Shown in pieces: positions 16,852-25,059 of a DNA stretch of 64,000 bases; the stretch's first letter is position 1, and every line of letters begins with the position of its first letter. The notes under the pieces were generated by a model. That model searched no databases and had not been told where the DNA came from. It was given only the letters and a program-made list of their open reading frames with translations. Origin of the DNA: Eikenella corrodens (GTDB taxonomy: Bacteria; Pseudomonadota; Gammaproteobacteria; Burkholderiales; Neisseriaceae); assembly GCF_003990355.1 (NCBI RefSeq), contig NZ_CP034670.1:1488001-1552000 (forward strand), in the 5' to 3' direction. Made by a program: the position numbers and the translations under genes.

Positions 16852-16974
16852 TCTTTTTAACATAAAACTCAAGCTGAAACCCCCGTTATTCCGCCTTTTC
16901 AAACAAACCATTGCGACAAATCAAAAAAGAATGATTTTCAGATGAAGCCGAATTCAAGGCACATAAAAAGGCTA

Positions 16975-17030
16975 CCTGAAAATCCGGTTTCGCAGAAACT
17001 TCTCTGCGCCGCGTTTCAGGTAGCTTTTTT
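16975..17030. terminator. Inverted-DUS terminator
   Basis: AAAAAGGCTACCTGAAAA pairs with TTTCAGGTAGCTTTTTT across a loop of about 25 bases. It lies upstream of feoA and beyond the trpB end, so it would act on trpB read-through on the minus strand. Confidence 0.55.
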
Positions 17031-17129
17031 TATAGTGGATTAACAAAAATCAGGACAAGGCGGCGAGCCGCAAACAGTACACACGTTACGGCAAGGCGAG
17101 CCAACGCCGTACCGGTTTAATTCATTATA
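17031..17129. repeat. Correia element (CREE), short form
   Basis: It runs from TATAGTGGATTAACAAAAAT, through aggacaaggcggcgagccgc, to a slightly altered right end (ATTCATTATA). It is about 100 bp, the internally deleted form common in Neisseriaceae, and lies just beyond the trpB stop. Confidence 0.85.
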
Positions 17130-17196
17130 AAATCGGGTTTGGCTGTTGCGGGCTAATTTTTCTTTCGCCGCGCCGTCAGCCTCCCGGCACTCGGGC

Positions 17197-18405
17197 TTAA
17201 GCCAAATCCAATTTGCCCAACACGAAGTCGATATCTTTGTCGCCGCGGCCGGAAAGGTTGACCAGCAGGCGTTTGCCGCCATCGAGTTCGGCTGCACGGC
17301 GTAAGGCATAGGCCACGGCGTGGGCGGATTCGAGCGCGGGAATAATGCCTTCCTCTCGTGAGAGTGCCAGGAAGGCGTTGAGGCATTCGGCATCGGTGGC
17401 GGTTTCGTAGCGGCCGCGGCCGATATCCTTCAAATGGCAATGCTGCGGGCCGACGCCGGGGTAATCCAGACCGGAGGCAATAGAATGTACGGCAGCGGGT
17501 GTGCCGTCTTCGTTTTGCAGGTAGTAGCAGTTGAAGCCTTGGATATTGCCGAATTTGCCTTTGGTCATGGTGGCGGCGTGGCGGCCGGGCTTGTCGAGGC
17601 CTTCGCCGGCCGGCTCTACGCCCACCAAGGCTACGGATGGGTCGTCCATAAAGGCGTTGAATAGGCCGATGGCGTTGGAGCCGCCACCCACGCAGGCGAT
17701 GACTTCATCCGGCAAGCCGCCCTGCTCGCGCTGGAATTGTTCGCGCGCTTCGTGGCCGACAATGCTTTGGAAATAGGCCACCATTTCGGGATACGGTGCG
17801 GGGCCGACTACGGAGCCGATGGCGAATATGCTGCTGTCGATTTGTTCCAGATAGGCGGCGAAAGCGCTATCAACGGCTTCTTTAAGCGTGCCTGCTCCGG
17901 CAGATACCGGCACGAGTTTGGCACCAAGGATTTTCATGCGCGATACATTGGGGTGCTCTTTGGCAATATCGACCACGCCCATGTGGATTTCGCATTCGAG
18001 GCCGAGTAAGGCGGCGGCGGTGGCCAGCGCTACGCCGTGTTGGCCTGCGCCGGTTTCGGCAATCACTTTTTTCTTGCCGAGTTTTTTGGCCAGCAGCACT
18101 TCGCCGATGCAGTGGTTGATTTTGTGGGCGCCGGTGTGGTTGAGGTCTTCGCGTTTGAGGAAGATTTGCGCACCGCGTTTGGAGAGGGTGCGGGCGTGGT
18201 AGATGGGGCTGGGGCGGCCGACATAGGTGGCTTGCAGGCGTTTCATTTCGCTGATGAAGTCGGCATCGCGGATGATGCTGTGAAAACCGGCTTCCAGTTC
18301 GGCCAGGGCTTGGGCCAGTGCGGGATGGCCGATGCGGCCGCCGTGCTGGCCGAAGTTGCCGTTTTGATCGGGAAGGATGAGGGGGTTGAGCTGCTCTTGA
18401 ATCAT
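17197..18405 (-). CDS. trpB: Tryptophan synthase beta chain
   Basis: PLP enzyme of 402 residues that condenses indole with serine to give tryptophan. The PLP-binding Lys is K95 in LNHTGAHKINH, followed by ETGAGQHGVATA. The glycine-rich phosphate site is CVGGGSNAIGLF. The length matches the family. AGGAGAAAAC precedes the ATG. trpA is not adjacent in this window: queA lies upstream on the same strand and a Correia element downstream. Confidence 0.96.
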   Translation of the reverse strand: MIQEQLNPLILPDQNGNFGQHGGRIGHPALAQALAELEAGFHSIIRDADFISEMKRLQATYVGRPSPIYHARTLSKRGAQIFLKREDLNHTGAHKINHCIGEVLLAKKLGKKKVIAETGAGQHGVALATAAALLGLECEIHMGVVDIAKEHPNVSRMKILGAKLVPVSAGAGTLKEAVDSAFAAYLEQIDSSIFAIGSVVGPAPYPEMVAYFQSIVGHEAREQFQREQGGLPDEVIACVGGGSNAIGLFNAFMDDPSVALVGVEPAGEGLDKPGRHAATMTKGKFGNIQGFNCYYLQNEDGTPAAVHSIASGLDYPGVGPQHCHLKDIGRGRYETATDAECLNAFLALSREEGIIPALESAHAVAYALRRAAELDGGKRLLVNLSGRGDKDIDFVLGKLDLA

Positions 18406-18436
18406 GTTTTCTCCTGTTGGGTGTGAGAAGGGATGG

Positions 18437-18477
18437 TTTTCAGGTAGCCCTTTGGGGATGGGAGGCTACCTGAAAAA
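18437..18477. repeat. Inverted DUS pair between queA and trpB
   Basis: TTTTCAGGTAGCC and GGCTACCTGAAAAA face each other across about 15 bases. The pair could be an attenuating hairpin between the two genes; another single DUS at 18499-18513 covers the queA end. Confidence 0.6.
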
Positions 18478-18501
18478 TGAAAATGGCCGCCCGTCCTGTT
18501 T

Positions 18502-19533
18502 TCAGGTAGCCTCTGCCCGGGTGAGCAGCATGGCGTCGCCGTAGCTGAAAAAGCGGTATTGCTGTTCGATGGCGTGGCGGTAGGCGGCACGGATGTGTTC
18601 GACGCCGGAAAAGGCGCTCACCAGCATCAGCAGGGTGGATTTGGGCAGGTGGAAGTTGGTAATCAGGCCGTCGGCTACCTGAAAACGGTAGCCCGGGGTG
18701 ATGAAAATATCGGTATCGCCCTCGCCCGCTTGCAGGCGGCCGCTTTGGGCGGCGGCTTCCAGGCTGCGCATGGAGGTGGTGCCGACAGCCCATACGTGTT
18801 TGCCGTTTGCTTTGGTTTCCTTAATAGCTTCAACGGTTTCAGCGGGGATGCTGTACCACTCTTTGTGCATTTTGTGTTCGGCAATATTTTCGCTGCGCAC
18901 GGGCTGGAAAGTGCCGGCGCCCACATGCAGGGTCACTTCGGCGCGGCGGATGCCGTTTGCCTGCAGTTGTGCCAACAATTCGGGGGTGAAGTGCAGGCCG
19001 GCGGTGGGGGCGGCAACGGCGCCTTGATGCTTGGCGTAAACGGTTTGGTAGCGTTCGTCATCAGCTGCGTCGGCAGCGCGCTCGATATAGGGCGGCAGCG
19101 GCAAGCGGCCGGTTTGTTCGAGGATTTGGTATACGTTGAGGCTACCTGAAAACCGCAGCTTAAAAAGCTCGCCTTCGCGTTCTTCCATTTGCGCCCGAAT
19201 GCCGCCGTCAAATTCCAGCAGGCTGCCGGGCTTGGGGGATTTGGAGGAGCGGATGTGTGCCAGGGCGCAGTGTTCGTCCAATACTCGTTCAATCAAGGCT
19301 TCAATGCGCCCGCCGCTGGCTTTGCGCCCGAACAGGCGGGCTTTCATCACTTTGGTGTTGTTGAACACGAGCAGATCGCCGGCTTCGAGCAGGTTTGGCA
19401 GCTCGGCAAACAGGCGGTCGCATAGGGGGCGGCCGGGGCGGGCGTCGAGCAGGCGGCTGCTGCCGCGACGTTCGGGCGGCCGCTGGGCAATCAGGTGTTC
19501 GGGCAGGTGGAAATCGAAATCGGCAAGCTGCAT
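18502..19533 (-). CDS. queA: S-adenosylmethionine:tRNA ribosyltransferase-isomerase
   Basis: Cytoplasmic enzyme of 343 residues that transfers and rearranges the ribose of SAM onto preQ1-modified tRNA to give epoxyqueuosine. Typical segments are FDFHLPEHLIAQRPPERRGSSRLL at the start, LVFNNTKVMKARLFGRK (about residues 54-70), VAAPTAGLHFT (about residue 172) and ITNFHLPKSTLLMLVSAFSG (about residue 293). Two internal DUS copies lie near 18671 and 19139. Confidence 0.96.
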   Translation of the reverse strand: MQLADFDFHLPEHLIAQRPPERRGSSRLLDARPGRPLCDRLFAELPNLLEAGDLLVFNNTKVMKARLFGRKASGGRIEALIERVLDEHCALAHIRSSKSPKPGSLLEFDGGIRAQMEEREGELFKLRFSGSLNVYQILEQTGRLPLPPYIERAADAADDERYQTVYAKHQGAVAAPTAGLHFTPELLAQLQANGIRRAEVTLHVGAGTFQPVRSENIAEHKMHKEWYSIPAETVEAIKETKANGKHVWAVGTTSMRSLEAAAQSGRLQAGEGDTDIFITPGYRFQVADGLITNFHLPKSTLLMLVSAFSGVEHIRAAYRHAIEQQYRFFSYGDAMLLTRAEAT

Positions 19534-19600
19534 GGCGTGGTAGGCAGGCGGAGGAAAGCGGGCATTATATAACCATTTTACTTGAGTGGCTGGGGTTTAC

Positions 19601-19640
19601 ATTTTCAGGTAGCCTCTCATATCGGCCAAGGCTACCTGAA
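19601..19640. terminator. Inverted DUS pair upstream of queA
   Basis: ATTTTCAGGTAGCC and GGCTACCTGAAAAAT form a hairpin in the divergent queA/asmA-like gap. Its placement between promoters makes an insulating or purely uptake role as likely as termination. Confidence 0.45.
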
Positions 19641-19794
19641 AAATAGGCAAGCGTTTTCAAGCGATATTGTCAGATTGCCTGCTCCCTCCCACCCTGCCCA
19701 TTCCCCGCAGCTCTGAAAAAATCGGCTAAAACCCTTGCCAGACGGGCATAAAGCCGCTACCTTTCGCCTGGTTTCCCTTTTCCACGGTGTTTTA

Positions 19795-21948
19795 ATGAGC
19801 AAACTGCCCTACCACGGCCCGAACTGGCGCAAACTCTGGCTGAAAACGCTGTTTTTCAGCCTGGTTTTGCTGGCATTGTGGCTAGGTGCATCATTCGGCC
19901 TGCGCCACCTGCTCAGTGAAACCCGCATCCGCCAAACCGCCAACCAAATGCTTGCCGCACAAGGCCAGCAGCTGAATTTCGACGGCCGTCAAATCGAACG
20001 CGGCTGGTTTCCCTATCCTTACATAGTGCTGCACCAAGTGGGCTTGAGCCGCACCCAGGGCGGCAGCCAAACCATGAATGCCGAATCCGCACGGCTCTCC
20101 TTCGGCTGGCCGTCTCTGTGGGGCGACATCTCCCTCCACAGCCTGCACCTGCAACGCGCCAGCATCAGCGCACAGCGGCTGGAAAACGGGCAGTGGGAAG
20201 TAGCCGGGTTCACCGACAATCAAGCCGAAAACAGCACCCTGCCCCACCGCATCGAACTGGAAGACAGCACCCTGCGCCTGCAATACGGCGGGCAAAAACA
20301 AACCCTGCGCCAAGCAGCCGGCTTCATCGACCGCGCAGACGGAAACTTCAGCCTCTCCGCCAGCCTGTTTGCCCCGCAGGAATACCGGATACAGGCCTCC
20401 GGCAGCTACAGCGGCAGCCATTTCGAGCAGCTCCAAACCACCCTTTCCGGCTTCCTGCCCGACGGCCAGCCCTTCACCGCCGCCTGGCAAGGCAATGCCG
20501 ACTACACCCCCGGGCAAAGCCGCCTCAACACCAAAGAAGGCCGCCTCAGCATCCAAATCCCCGATTGGCAGCTCAACATCGAAGGCAACACCCGCAACTG
20601 GCAACTCACCCCCGACAGCGCCGTATTGCCCGAAACCCACATCATCTTCAGCAACGCCGACCCCGCCAACGGCCAGCCCCCCGCCGATGCCGTGCGCCAC
20701 AGTGGCAGCGGCAGCATCAACAAAGCCTCCTATCAAAACCACACCCTGGAAATCGGCGGCTTCCAAATCAGCGGCACCGCCGAATACGGCCGGGGCAGCA
20801 GCGGCTACAGCGCCAACGGCCGCCTCCAAGCCGGCCCCGGCCATTTCCAAATCGACAGCCTCTACCTCAGCACCCGCCACAACGCCGCCCCCGGCAGCAT
20901 GCCCTACCTCTCCGGCCAATGGCACGGCCAAGCCGCCGGCAACGGCCAAAGCTGGAACGCCGAGCTGCAAGGCAGCCTCGACAACAACGAAGGCTACCTG
21001 AAAATTTCCGGCAGCCTCAGAGAACAAGGCCACAACATCCAAGCCGCCCTCAACCTGAGCAAACTCTCCCTCAGCGGCTACCTCGAATCCGAGCGCCCCC
21101 CTGCCGCCGAAAATACCCCGCCCCTATGGCTCCAATATTGGCCGCAGGTCCTGCGCCGCCGCCAAATCAGCCTCACCCTCGACATCGGCACACTCGAAAG
21201 CTCCGGCCTGCAAATCCAAAACTTCCACAGCACCCTGCACCTTGATGCCGACAAGCTCGAAGCCCAAACCATCAAAATGCAGATGTACGAAGGCAGCGCA
21301 GAAGGCAGCGCCGTGCTGCACCAAGGCAGCCGCCCCAAATGGGAAGCCGCCCTCCGATTCAGCAACATCCAAATCAAACCCCTGCTGCAAGACGCCTTCC
21401 GCTTCAACCACCTCAGCGGTCGCGGCAACGCATCCTTCCGCCTCGGCGCAGAAGGCCTCAACCGCAGCGAATGGCACACCACCCTGGCCGGGCAAGGCAA
21501 AATCGTGCTCGACAACGGCGCCTGGCAAGGCATCAACCTCGGCAAACTCCTCAACAAACCCGATAATCTGCCCGCCCGCAACTTCATCCGCTACAACGCC
21601 GAGAGCAGCACCCCCTTCCGCCACTTCAGCATCGAAGCCGCCGTAGAAAACGGCATCGGCACCACCCCGCGCCTCAGCCTGCAAAGCGACAGCCTCAACC
21701 TCAGCGGCCAAGGCAGCTTCGACATCCGCACCGCCACCCTCAACTACGCCGTGCTTGCCAGCGCCGGCCAAGACCTCTGGCTGCCGTTGAAAATCAATGG
21801 CAGCATCAACCGCCCCAACTTCGCCCTCGACTACCAGCGCATCACCGGCAATCTGCAAAGCCCCGAGCAGAAACAACGCGCCCTGCAAGACGTGCTCCAA
21901 CAGCAATGGCAGTGGATACAGAAACTGCCCGAAAACCAACAGCCCTAG
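19795..21948 (+). CDS. AsmA-family inner-membrane-anchored protein
   Basis: 717 residues from MSKLPYHGPNWRKLW. The frame opens 20 codons earlier, but this start puts the charged residues directly before a single membrane anchor (about residues 15-37). The remainder is a long periplasmic region of beta-rich repeats, ending with the AsmA C-terminal signature (GQGKIVLDNGAWQGINLGKLL, then STPFRHFSIEAAVENGI and GQGSFDIRTATLNYAVLA). AsmA-like proteins are thought to move lipids between membranes or affect outer-membrane assembly. One DUS at 20992-21004 is coding (GYLKISGSL). Confidence 0.85.
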   Translation: MSKLPYHGPNWRKLWLKTLFFSLVLLALWLGASFGLRHLLSETRIRQTANQMLAAQGQQLNFDGRQIERGWFPYPYIVLHQVGLSRTQGGSQTMNAESARLSFGWPSLWGDISLHSLHLQRASISAQRLENGQWEVAGFTDNQAENSTLPHRIELEDSTLRLQYGGQKQTLRQAAGFIDRADGNFSLSASLFAPQEYRIQASGSYSGSHFEQLQTTLSGFLPDGQPFTAAWQGNADYTPGQSRLNTKEGRLSIQIPDWQLNIEGNTRNWQLTPDSAVLPETHIIFSNADPANGQPPADAVRHSGSGSINKASYQNHTLEIGGFQISGTAEYGRGSSGYSANGRLQAGPGHFQIDSLYLSTRHNAAPGSMPYLSGQWHGQAAGNGQSWNAELQGSLDNNEGYLKISGSLREQGHNIQAALNLSKLSLSGYLESERPPAAENTPPLWLQYWPQVLRRRQISLTLDIGTLESSGLQIQNFHSTLHLDADKLEAQTIKMQMYEGSAEGSAVLHQGSRPKWEAALRFSNIQIKPLLQDAFRFNHLSGRGNASFRLGAEGLNRSEWHTTLAGQGKIVLDNGAWQGINLGKLLNKPDNLPARNFIRYNAESSTPFRHFSIEAAVENGIGTTPRLSLQSDSLNLSGQGSFDIRTATLNYAVLASAGQDLWLPLKINGSINRPNFALDYQRITGNLQSPEQKQRALQDVLQQQWQWIQKLPENQQP

Positions 21949-22017
21949 CCGTCGCACGCATACCTGGCCGCCTGCTTTCCGGCAATAATTTCCAGGTAAC
22001 CGCAGCCGGCCAAACAA

Positions 22018-22063
22018 AGGCTACCTGAAAACCTTGGCAACAGGATTTTCAGGTAGCCTTTTT
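22018..22063 (+). terminator. Inverted-DUS terminator, duplicated copy A
   Basis: A 46-bp inverted DUS pair with loop accttggcaacaggat ends in TTTTT. The identical 46 bases recur at 23471-23516. This copy follows the AsmA gene. Confidence 0.75.
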
Positions 22064-22105
22064 GATATGGTATATTCACTCCAAACAATTCTATTTCAAA
22101 CGATT

Positions 22106-23050
22106 ATGCCCTCATCTCCAAAATCCGTCCAAGACTGGATCTCATCCAGCCACTTGTATGAAGAAAACCTATTTTTCTATTTCCTGATTAATCTGGTTTG
22201 GTATTTTATCGGCGTGGCCACCTTGGGCTTCAAGGTTTCCGGGCTCAACACCACCTCCAACCTGCTGCTCAATTTCCTGTGGTGCGTCTGCCTGTGGGCG
22301 GCGGTGTGTTTTCCCGATTTCTGGTATCGGTTGATATTGGGGGAAGACGCCTACTTGTTCCGCGAGGAGGAGAAATTTCAGGATATCTTGGATGTCATCC
22401 AAGACGGGGAAAGCCGGGAGGAAGCCGCCGCTTACTTGGAGGAAAGCAGCAGCCGCCTGATGCGGCGCAGCGAGATTTTGGCACTGGGCTTTCTGTTTAT
22501 GGTGCTGCTGTTTGATGCTTTTTATTGCAAAGCCTGGGTAAAAAACCTGGCCTTGGTGTGGCAGCCCGATTGGGTAACGGCGTGTATCGATTGGGTGAAG
22601 AGTAATCTTGCATTGCCACCGATTTATCAGAAATGGGATCTTTTTACATTATATTTTGGCTCTTCGGAAACAGGTCGTATGTTGACAGCAAGATTTGGTG
22701 ACGAATTTCAGTTTATACAAACGCCGTTCAGCAATACCCTATTTTTTTATCACTTTATCCGTTGCGTATTGTTTGTCCCCATTGTGGCGGCACTTTCTTA
22801 TGTATTGTGGCAGCCGATGCAGTTGATGGGCAATTCAGATAAAGATCCCGCCAATATTCACAGCATCATGGGCTTTATCCGTGCCTGTGCCTGGTCTATT
22901 GTGATGGGTTTTTTTCTAGTTTTATTAAGCTATTTTTTAATTAATGATATAACAATATTTTCAGAATATGTTTTATTAGGTAAAGGAATAGGTATCATAA
23001 TATTCTTTTATTTTTTTATCGCACTACCAGTACGCTTTTTCACAGGCTAG
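22106..23050 (+). CDS. Multi-pass membrane protein, unknown family
   Basis: Hypothetical membrane protein of 314 residues from MPSSPKSVQDWISSS. An upstream ATG at 22067 is possible; the frame also runs back into the DUS hairpin, which I exclude. About six hydrophobic segments surround a charged middle (LREEEKFQDILDVIQDGESR region, residues 87-120). It is not recognised. Its first 75 residues resemble the truncated ORF at 23236 (shared pattern GF-V-GL----NLL-NF). The A+T-rich 3' end contrasts with the neighbouring core genes. It may be an accessory or partner of the RTX locus, but only position suggests this. Confidence 0.6.
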   Translation: MPSSPKSVQDWISSSHLYEENLFFYFLINLVWYFIGVATLGFKVSGLNTTSNLLLNFLWCVCLWAAVCFPDFWYRLILGEDAYLFREEEKFQDILDVIQDGESREEAAAYLEESSSRLMRRSEILALGFLFMVLLFDAFYCKAWVKNLALVWQPDWVTACIDWVKSNLALPPIYQKWDLFTLYFGSSETGRMLTARFGDEFQFIQTPFSNTLFFYHFIRCVLFVPIVAALSYVLWQPMQLMGNSDKDPANIHSIMGFIRACAWSIVMGFFLVLLSYFLINDITIFSEYVLLGKGIGIIIFFYFFIALPVRFFTG

Positions 23051-23162
23051 TTGGTGTTTTTTAAACGTGTCATCTTAAAACTTATTTTCAGGTAGCCTTC
23101 CGCCCCAAGCCGCACCCAAGCAAAATTGCCGATACCCAAGACTTCCCCTATACCGCCACCCA

Positions 23163-23219
23163 GTTTTCACTAATACCGTTTTCACTAATACCGTTTTCAC
23201 TAATACCGTTTTCACTAAT
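23163..23219. repeat. 15-bp tandem repeat, 3.8 copies
   Basis: gttttcactaatacc is repeated head to tail three times, plus a partial fourth copy, ending 16 bases before the ATG at 23236. It could be a length-variable promoter tract. Confidence 0.9.
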
Positions 23220-23235
23220 CGAACATAGAGCCTAT

Positions 23236-23472
23236 ATGCCCCGCCATTCCATTCCCAAGCCCCCGCCCATGCCCTCCGCCGTTTGGGTGCTGACCACCAG
23301 CACCTACGAGCAATACATCGGCCGCTACGCCGTCTGCATGGCCGCCGTGCTGTGGCTGGCCGCCGAAACCTTCGGCTTCCGCGTGCGCGGCCTCTCCCCC
23401 GCCCAAAACCTACTGGCCAATTTCGGCTGGTATCTGATACTGGCCGCGAGCAGGAAGCGGATTAGCTGTTAG
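23236..23472 (+). pseudogene. Truncated paralogue of the 22106 membrane protein
   Basis: 78 codons. After MPSAVWVLTTSTYEQY the sequence AETFGFRVRGLSPAQNLLANFGWYLILAA parallels the N-terminal part of the preceding protein (VATLGFKVSGLNTTSNLLLNF). It then stops abruptly at a TAG that is followed at once by the duplicated DUS hairpin. The rest of the gene is missing. This looks like a remnant left by a recombination or duplication event involving the hairpin copies. Confidence 0.6.
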
Positions 23473-23516
23473 GCTACCTGAAAACCTTGGCAACAGGATT
23501 TTCAGGTAGCCTTTTT
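23471..23516 (+). terminator. Inverted-DUS terminator, duplicated copy B
   Basis: Identical over 46 bases to 22018-22063, including the loop. It ends in TTTTT and follows the truncated ORF. Confidence 0.75.
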
Positions 23517-23568
23517 CCCAATTCAATATATAATTGGTGAAAACCCAAGTTTTATTTAGGAGTAAAGC

Positions 23569-24237
23569 ATGTTCGGGCTGGTTGTTTTATTTTCGTTGGG
23601 CTTGTGGATCGTACTGACGATATTGGCCGTTAAATTCGGCAGGAAGATATTTATCCGAATGCTGCCGCAATACGGCTGGGCGGGGAAGGCCGGAGCATTT
23701 GCCGGATTTATGCTGCTGATGGGCGGCTGGATTGTGCCGTGGACAATCGAATATATACAGGGAATGCGCTTTGCCACCGAAATGTGCAAACAGGCAGGCG
23801 TTCATGTTTATGTTACGCCTCAAGAGTGGAAGCAAATGCTTGGTGGGGAAGAGGAATGGCAGAAATTCAAGATTTGGGGTTCCAGTCGTACGTTGCGCGA
23901 CCCGGTAACCTACAAAGTCTTGCCCGGCTATCAGGAATATTTGAATTTCCGTGGCAACCGTTATTATTTAGATGAGGCTTGGAGCAGCAGAGTGCTTGTA
24001 TATGAACGTACTGAATGGTATAACTATGTCTTGCTAGATGAAACTATTTTTTATGATAATCAGAGCGGCAAGGTGTTGTGGGGTTATATGTCGGTGAGAG
24101 GTAAGGCTCCTAATATTGCTAACAATTTAAATGGGTTAAAATTTTGGTTGGATACTTATCCTGAATGCAGAGTAGATTGGAATGCTGTATATCATACATC
24201 AAATCAATACTTTTACCCTAAAAACCTATCCAAATAA
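23569..24237 (+). CDS. Membrane-anchored hypothetical protein beside the RTX gene
   Basis: 222 residues. There are two membrane segments near the N-terminus (about residues 2-22 and 42-62) and then a soluble domain of about 155 residues rich in Tyr and Trp. It is not recognised. AGGAGTAAAGC precedes the ATG. It ends 36 bases before the RTX start on the same strand, and the gap has no terminator, so the two may be co-transcribed. An accessory or immunity role for the RTX product is possible from position only. Confidence 0.65.
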   Translation: MFGLVVLFSLGLWIVLTILAVKFGRKIFIRMLPQYGWAGKAGAFAGFMLLMGGWIVPWTIEYIQGMRFATEMCKQAGVHVYVTPQEWKQMLGGEEEWQKFKIWGSSRTLRDPVTYKVLPGYQEYLNFRGNRYYLDEAWSSRVLVYERTEWYNYVLLDETIFYDNQSGKVLWGYMSVRGKAPNIANNLNGLKFWLDTYPECRVDWNAVYHTSNQYFYPKNLSK

Positions 24238-24273
24238 AGTAACTTTCTATAAATCTAAACCAAGGAGTGAGTT

Positions 24274-25059
24274 ATGAATTCTAATAGCAACCAATTAATT
24301 GCTGACTATACCGTATTGGCGGAGGCAGCCTATTCAGATTTCTCATGGTTAAATTATTCACAGACAGAAACTAATCGACCAGTTTTTGAGCGTACAGAGC
24401 ATAATGCCATCATGTACGAAGATCCGGAAACCAAGAAGAAATTGTCAGACAGGCCGCAGGCATTTGCCCAATACGTTACCTCCCGCTACGATGTGGTTGC
24501 CCATTGGAAGGATCGTGGCAAGCTTGCAATTCCCGCAAAGCGTAACCAATCCAGCGGTTTTTCCGCCACCCTGTTCCGGGAGGTGGAAAAGGATGAAAAT
24601 GGAGATAATAAAAAACCAACCGACAGATATGTATTGGCCATGCGCGGTACGGCTGGCGGAAAAGATCTTTTGACTACCGACGGTGGCGATATTGTGAATG
24701 ACGGTTTGGCACACCACCAAATTGTGGATATGTATAACTTCTGGCAACAAATCAAGGCTAAAAAGGGAGAGCCGTATGATGTGATGCAAATTGTGGATGA
24801 TCCCGATTCTATAGGGATTCTTGCCCCCTTGCAGGCCTTGCTTCAGAACAAATCGGCAGATCAGGGATTTTTTATCGATAGCGGGAGTATCAAGCGTATC
24901 GTAGCCAGTCGATCAGATAAACTTTATAAGGAAGGAGATGAGCGTAGGTTTGGTTTGGGTATCAATGTTGGCAAAGTGGTCACTACTGGGCACAGCTTAG
25001 GCGGCCATCTTTCTGCAGCATTTTCAAGACTATTCCCAAATGAGACCGAACACTCTTAA
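24274..25059 (+). CDS. RTX protein segment 1: lipase-like N-terminal domain
   Basis: 261 codons starting with a strong AAGGAG site. The alpha/beta-hydrolase nucleophile elbow GHSLGGHLS is at residues 239-247 (Ser241), with the earlier strand YVLAMRGTA near residue 120. This matches the lipase/phospholipase-like N-terminal domain found on some RTX proteins exported by type I secretion. The frame ends at 25057-25059, just after the elbow. Dropping one T near 25056 lets it run on as EHSNMINGAGFG in the frame of segment 2. It is therefore read as the first third of one gene spanning 24274-28275. Confidence 0.75.
   Translation: MNSNSNQLIADYTVLAEAAYSDFSWLNYSQTETNRPVFERTEHNAIMYEDPETKKKLSDRPQAFAQYVTSRYDVVAHWKDRGKLAIPAKRNQSSGFSATLFREVEKDENGDNKKPTDRYVLAMRGTAGGKDLLTTDGGDIVNDGLAHHQIVDMYNFWQQIKAKKGEPYDVMQIVDDPDSIGILAPLQALLQNKSADQGFFIDSGSIKRIVASRSDKLYKEGDERRFGLGINVGKVVTTGHSLGGHLSAAFSRLFPNETEHS

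Noticed and set aside
16765..16911. N-terminal extension of feoA
   Set aside because: The extra 49 residues do not fit FeoA and would translate the presumed operator region.
19891..21042. Long frames opposite the AsmA-like gene
   Set aside because: Several overlapping open frames on both strands reflect biased codon use, not extra genes.
23163..23219. Short CRISPR-like repeat
   Set aside because: Contiguous 15-bp copies without spacers; a simple tandem repeat.
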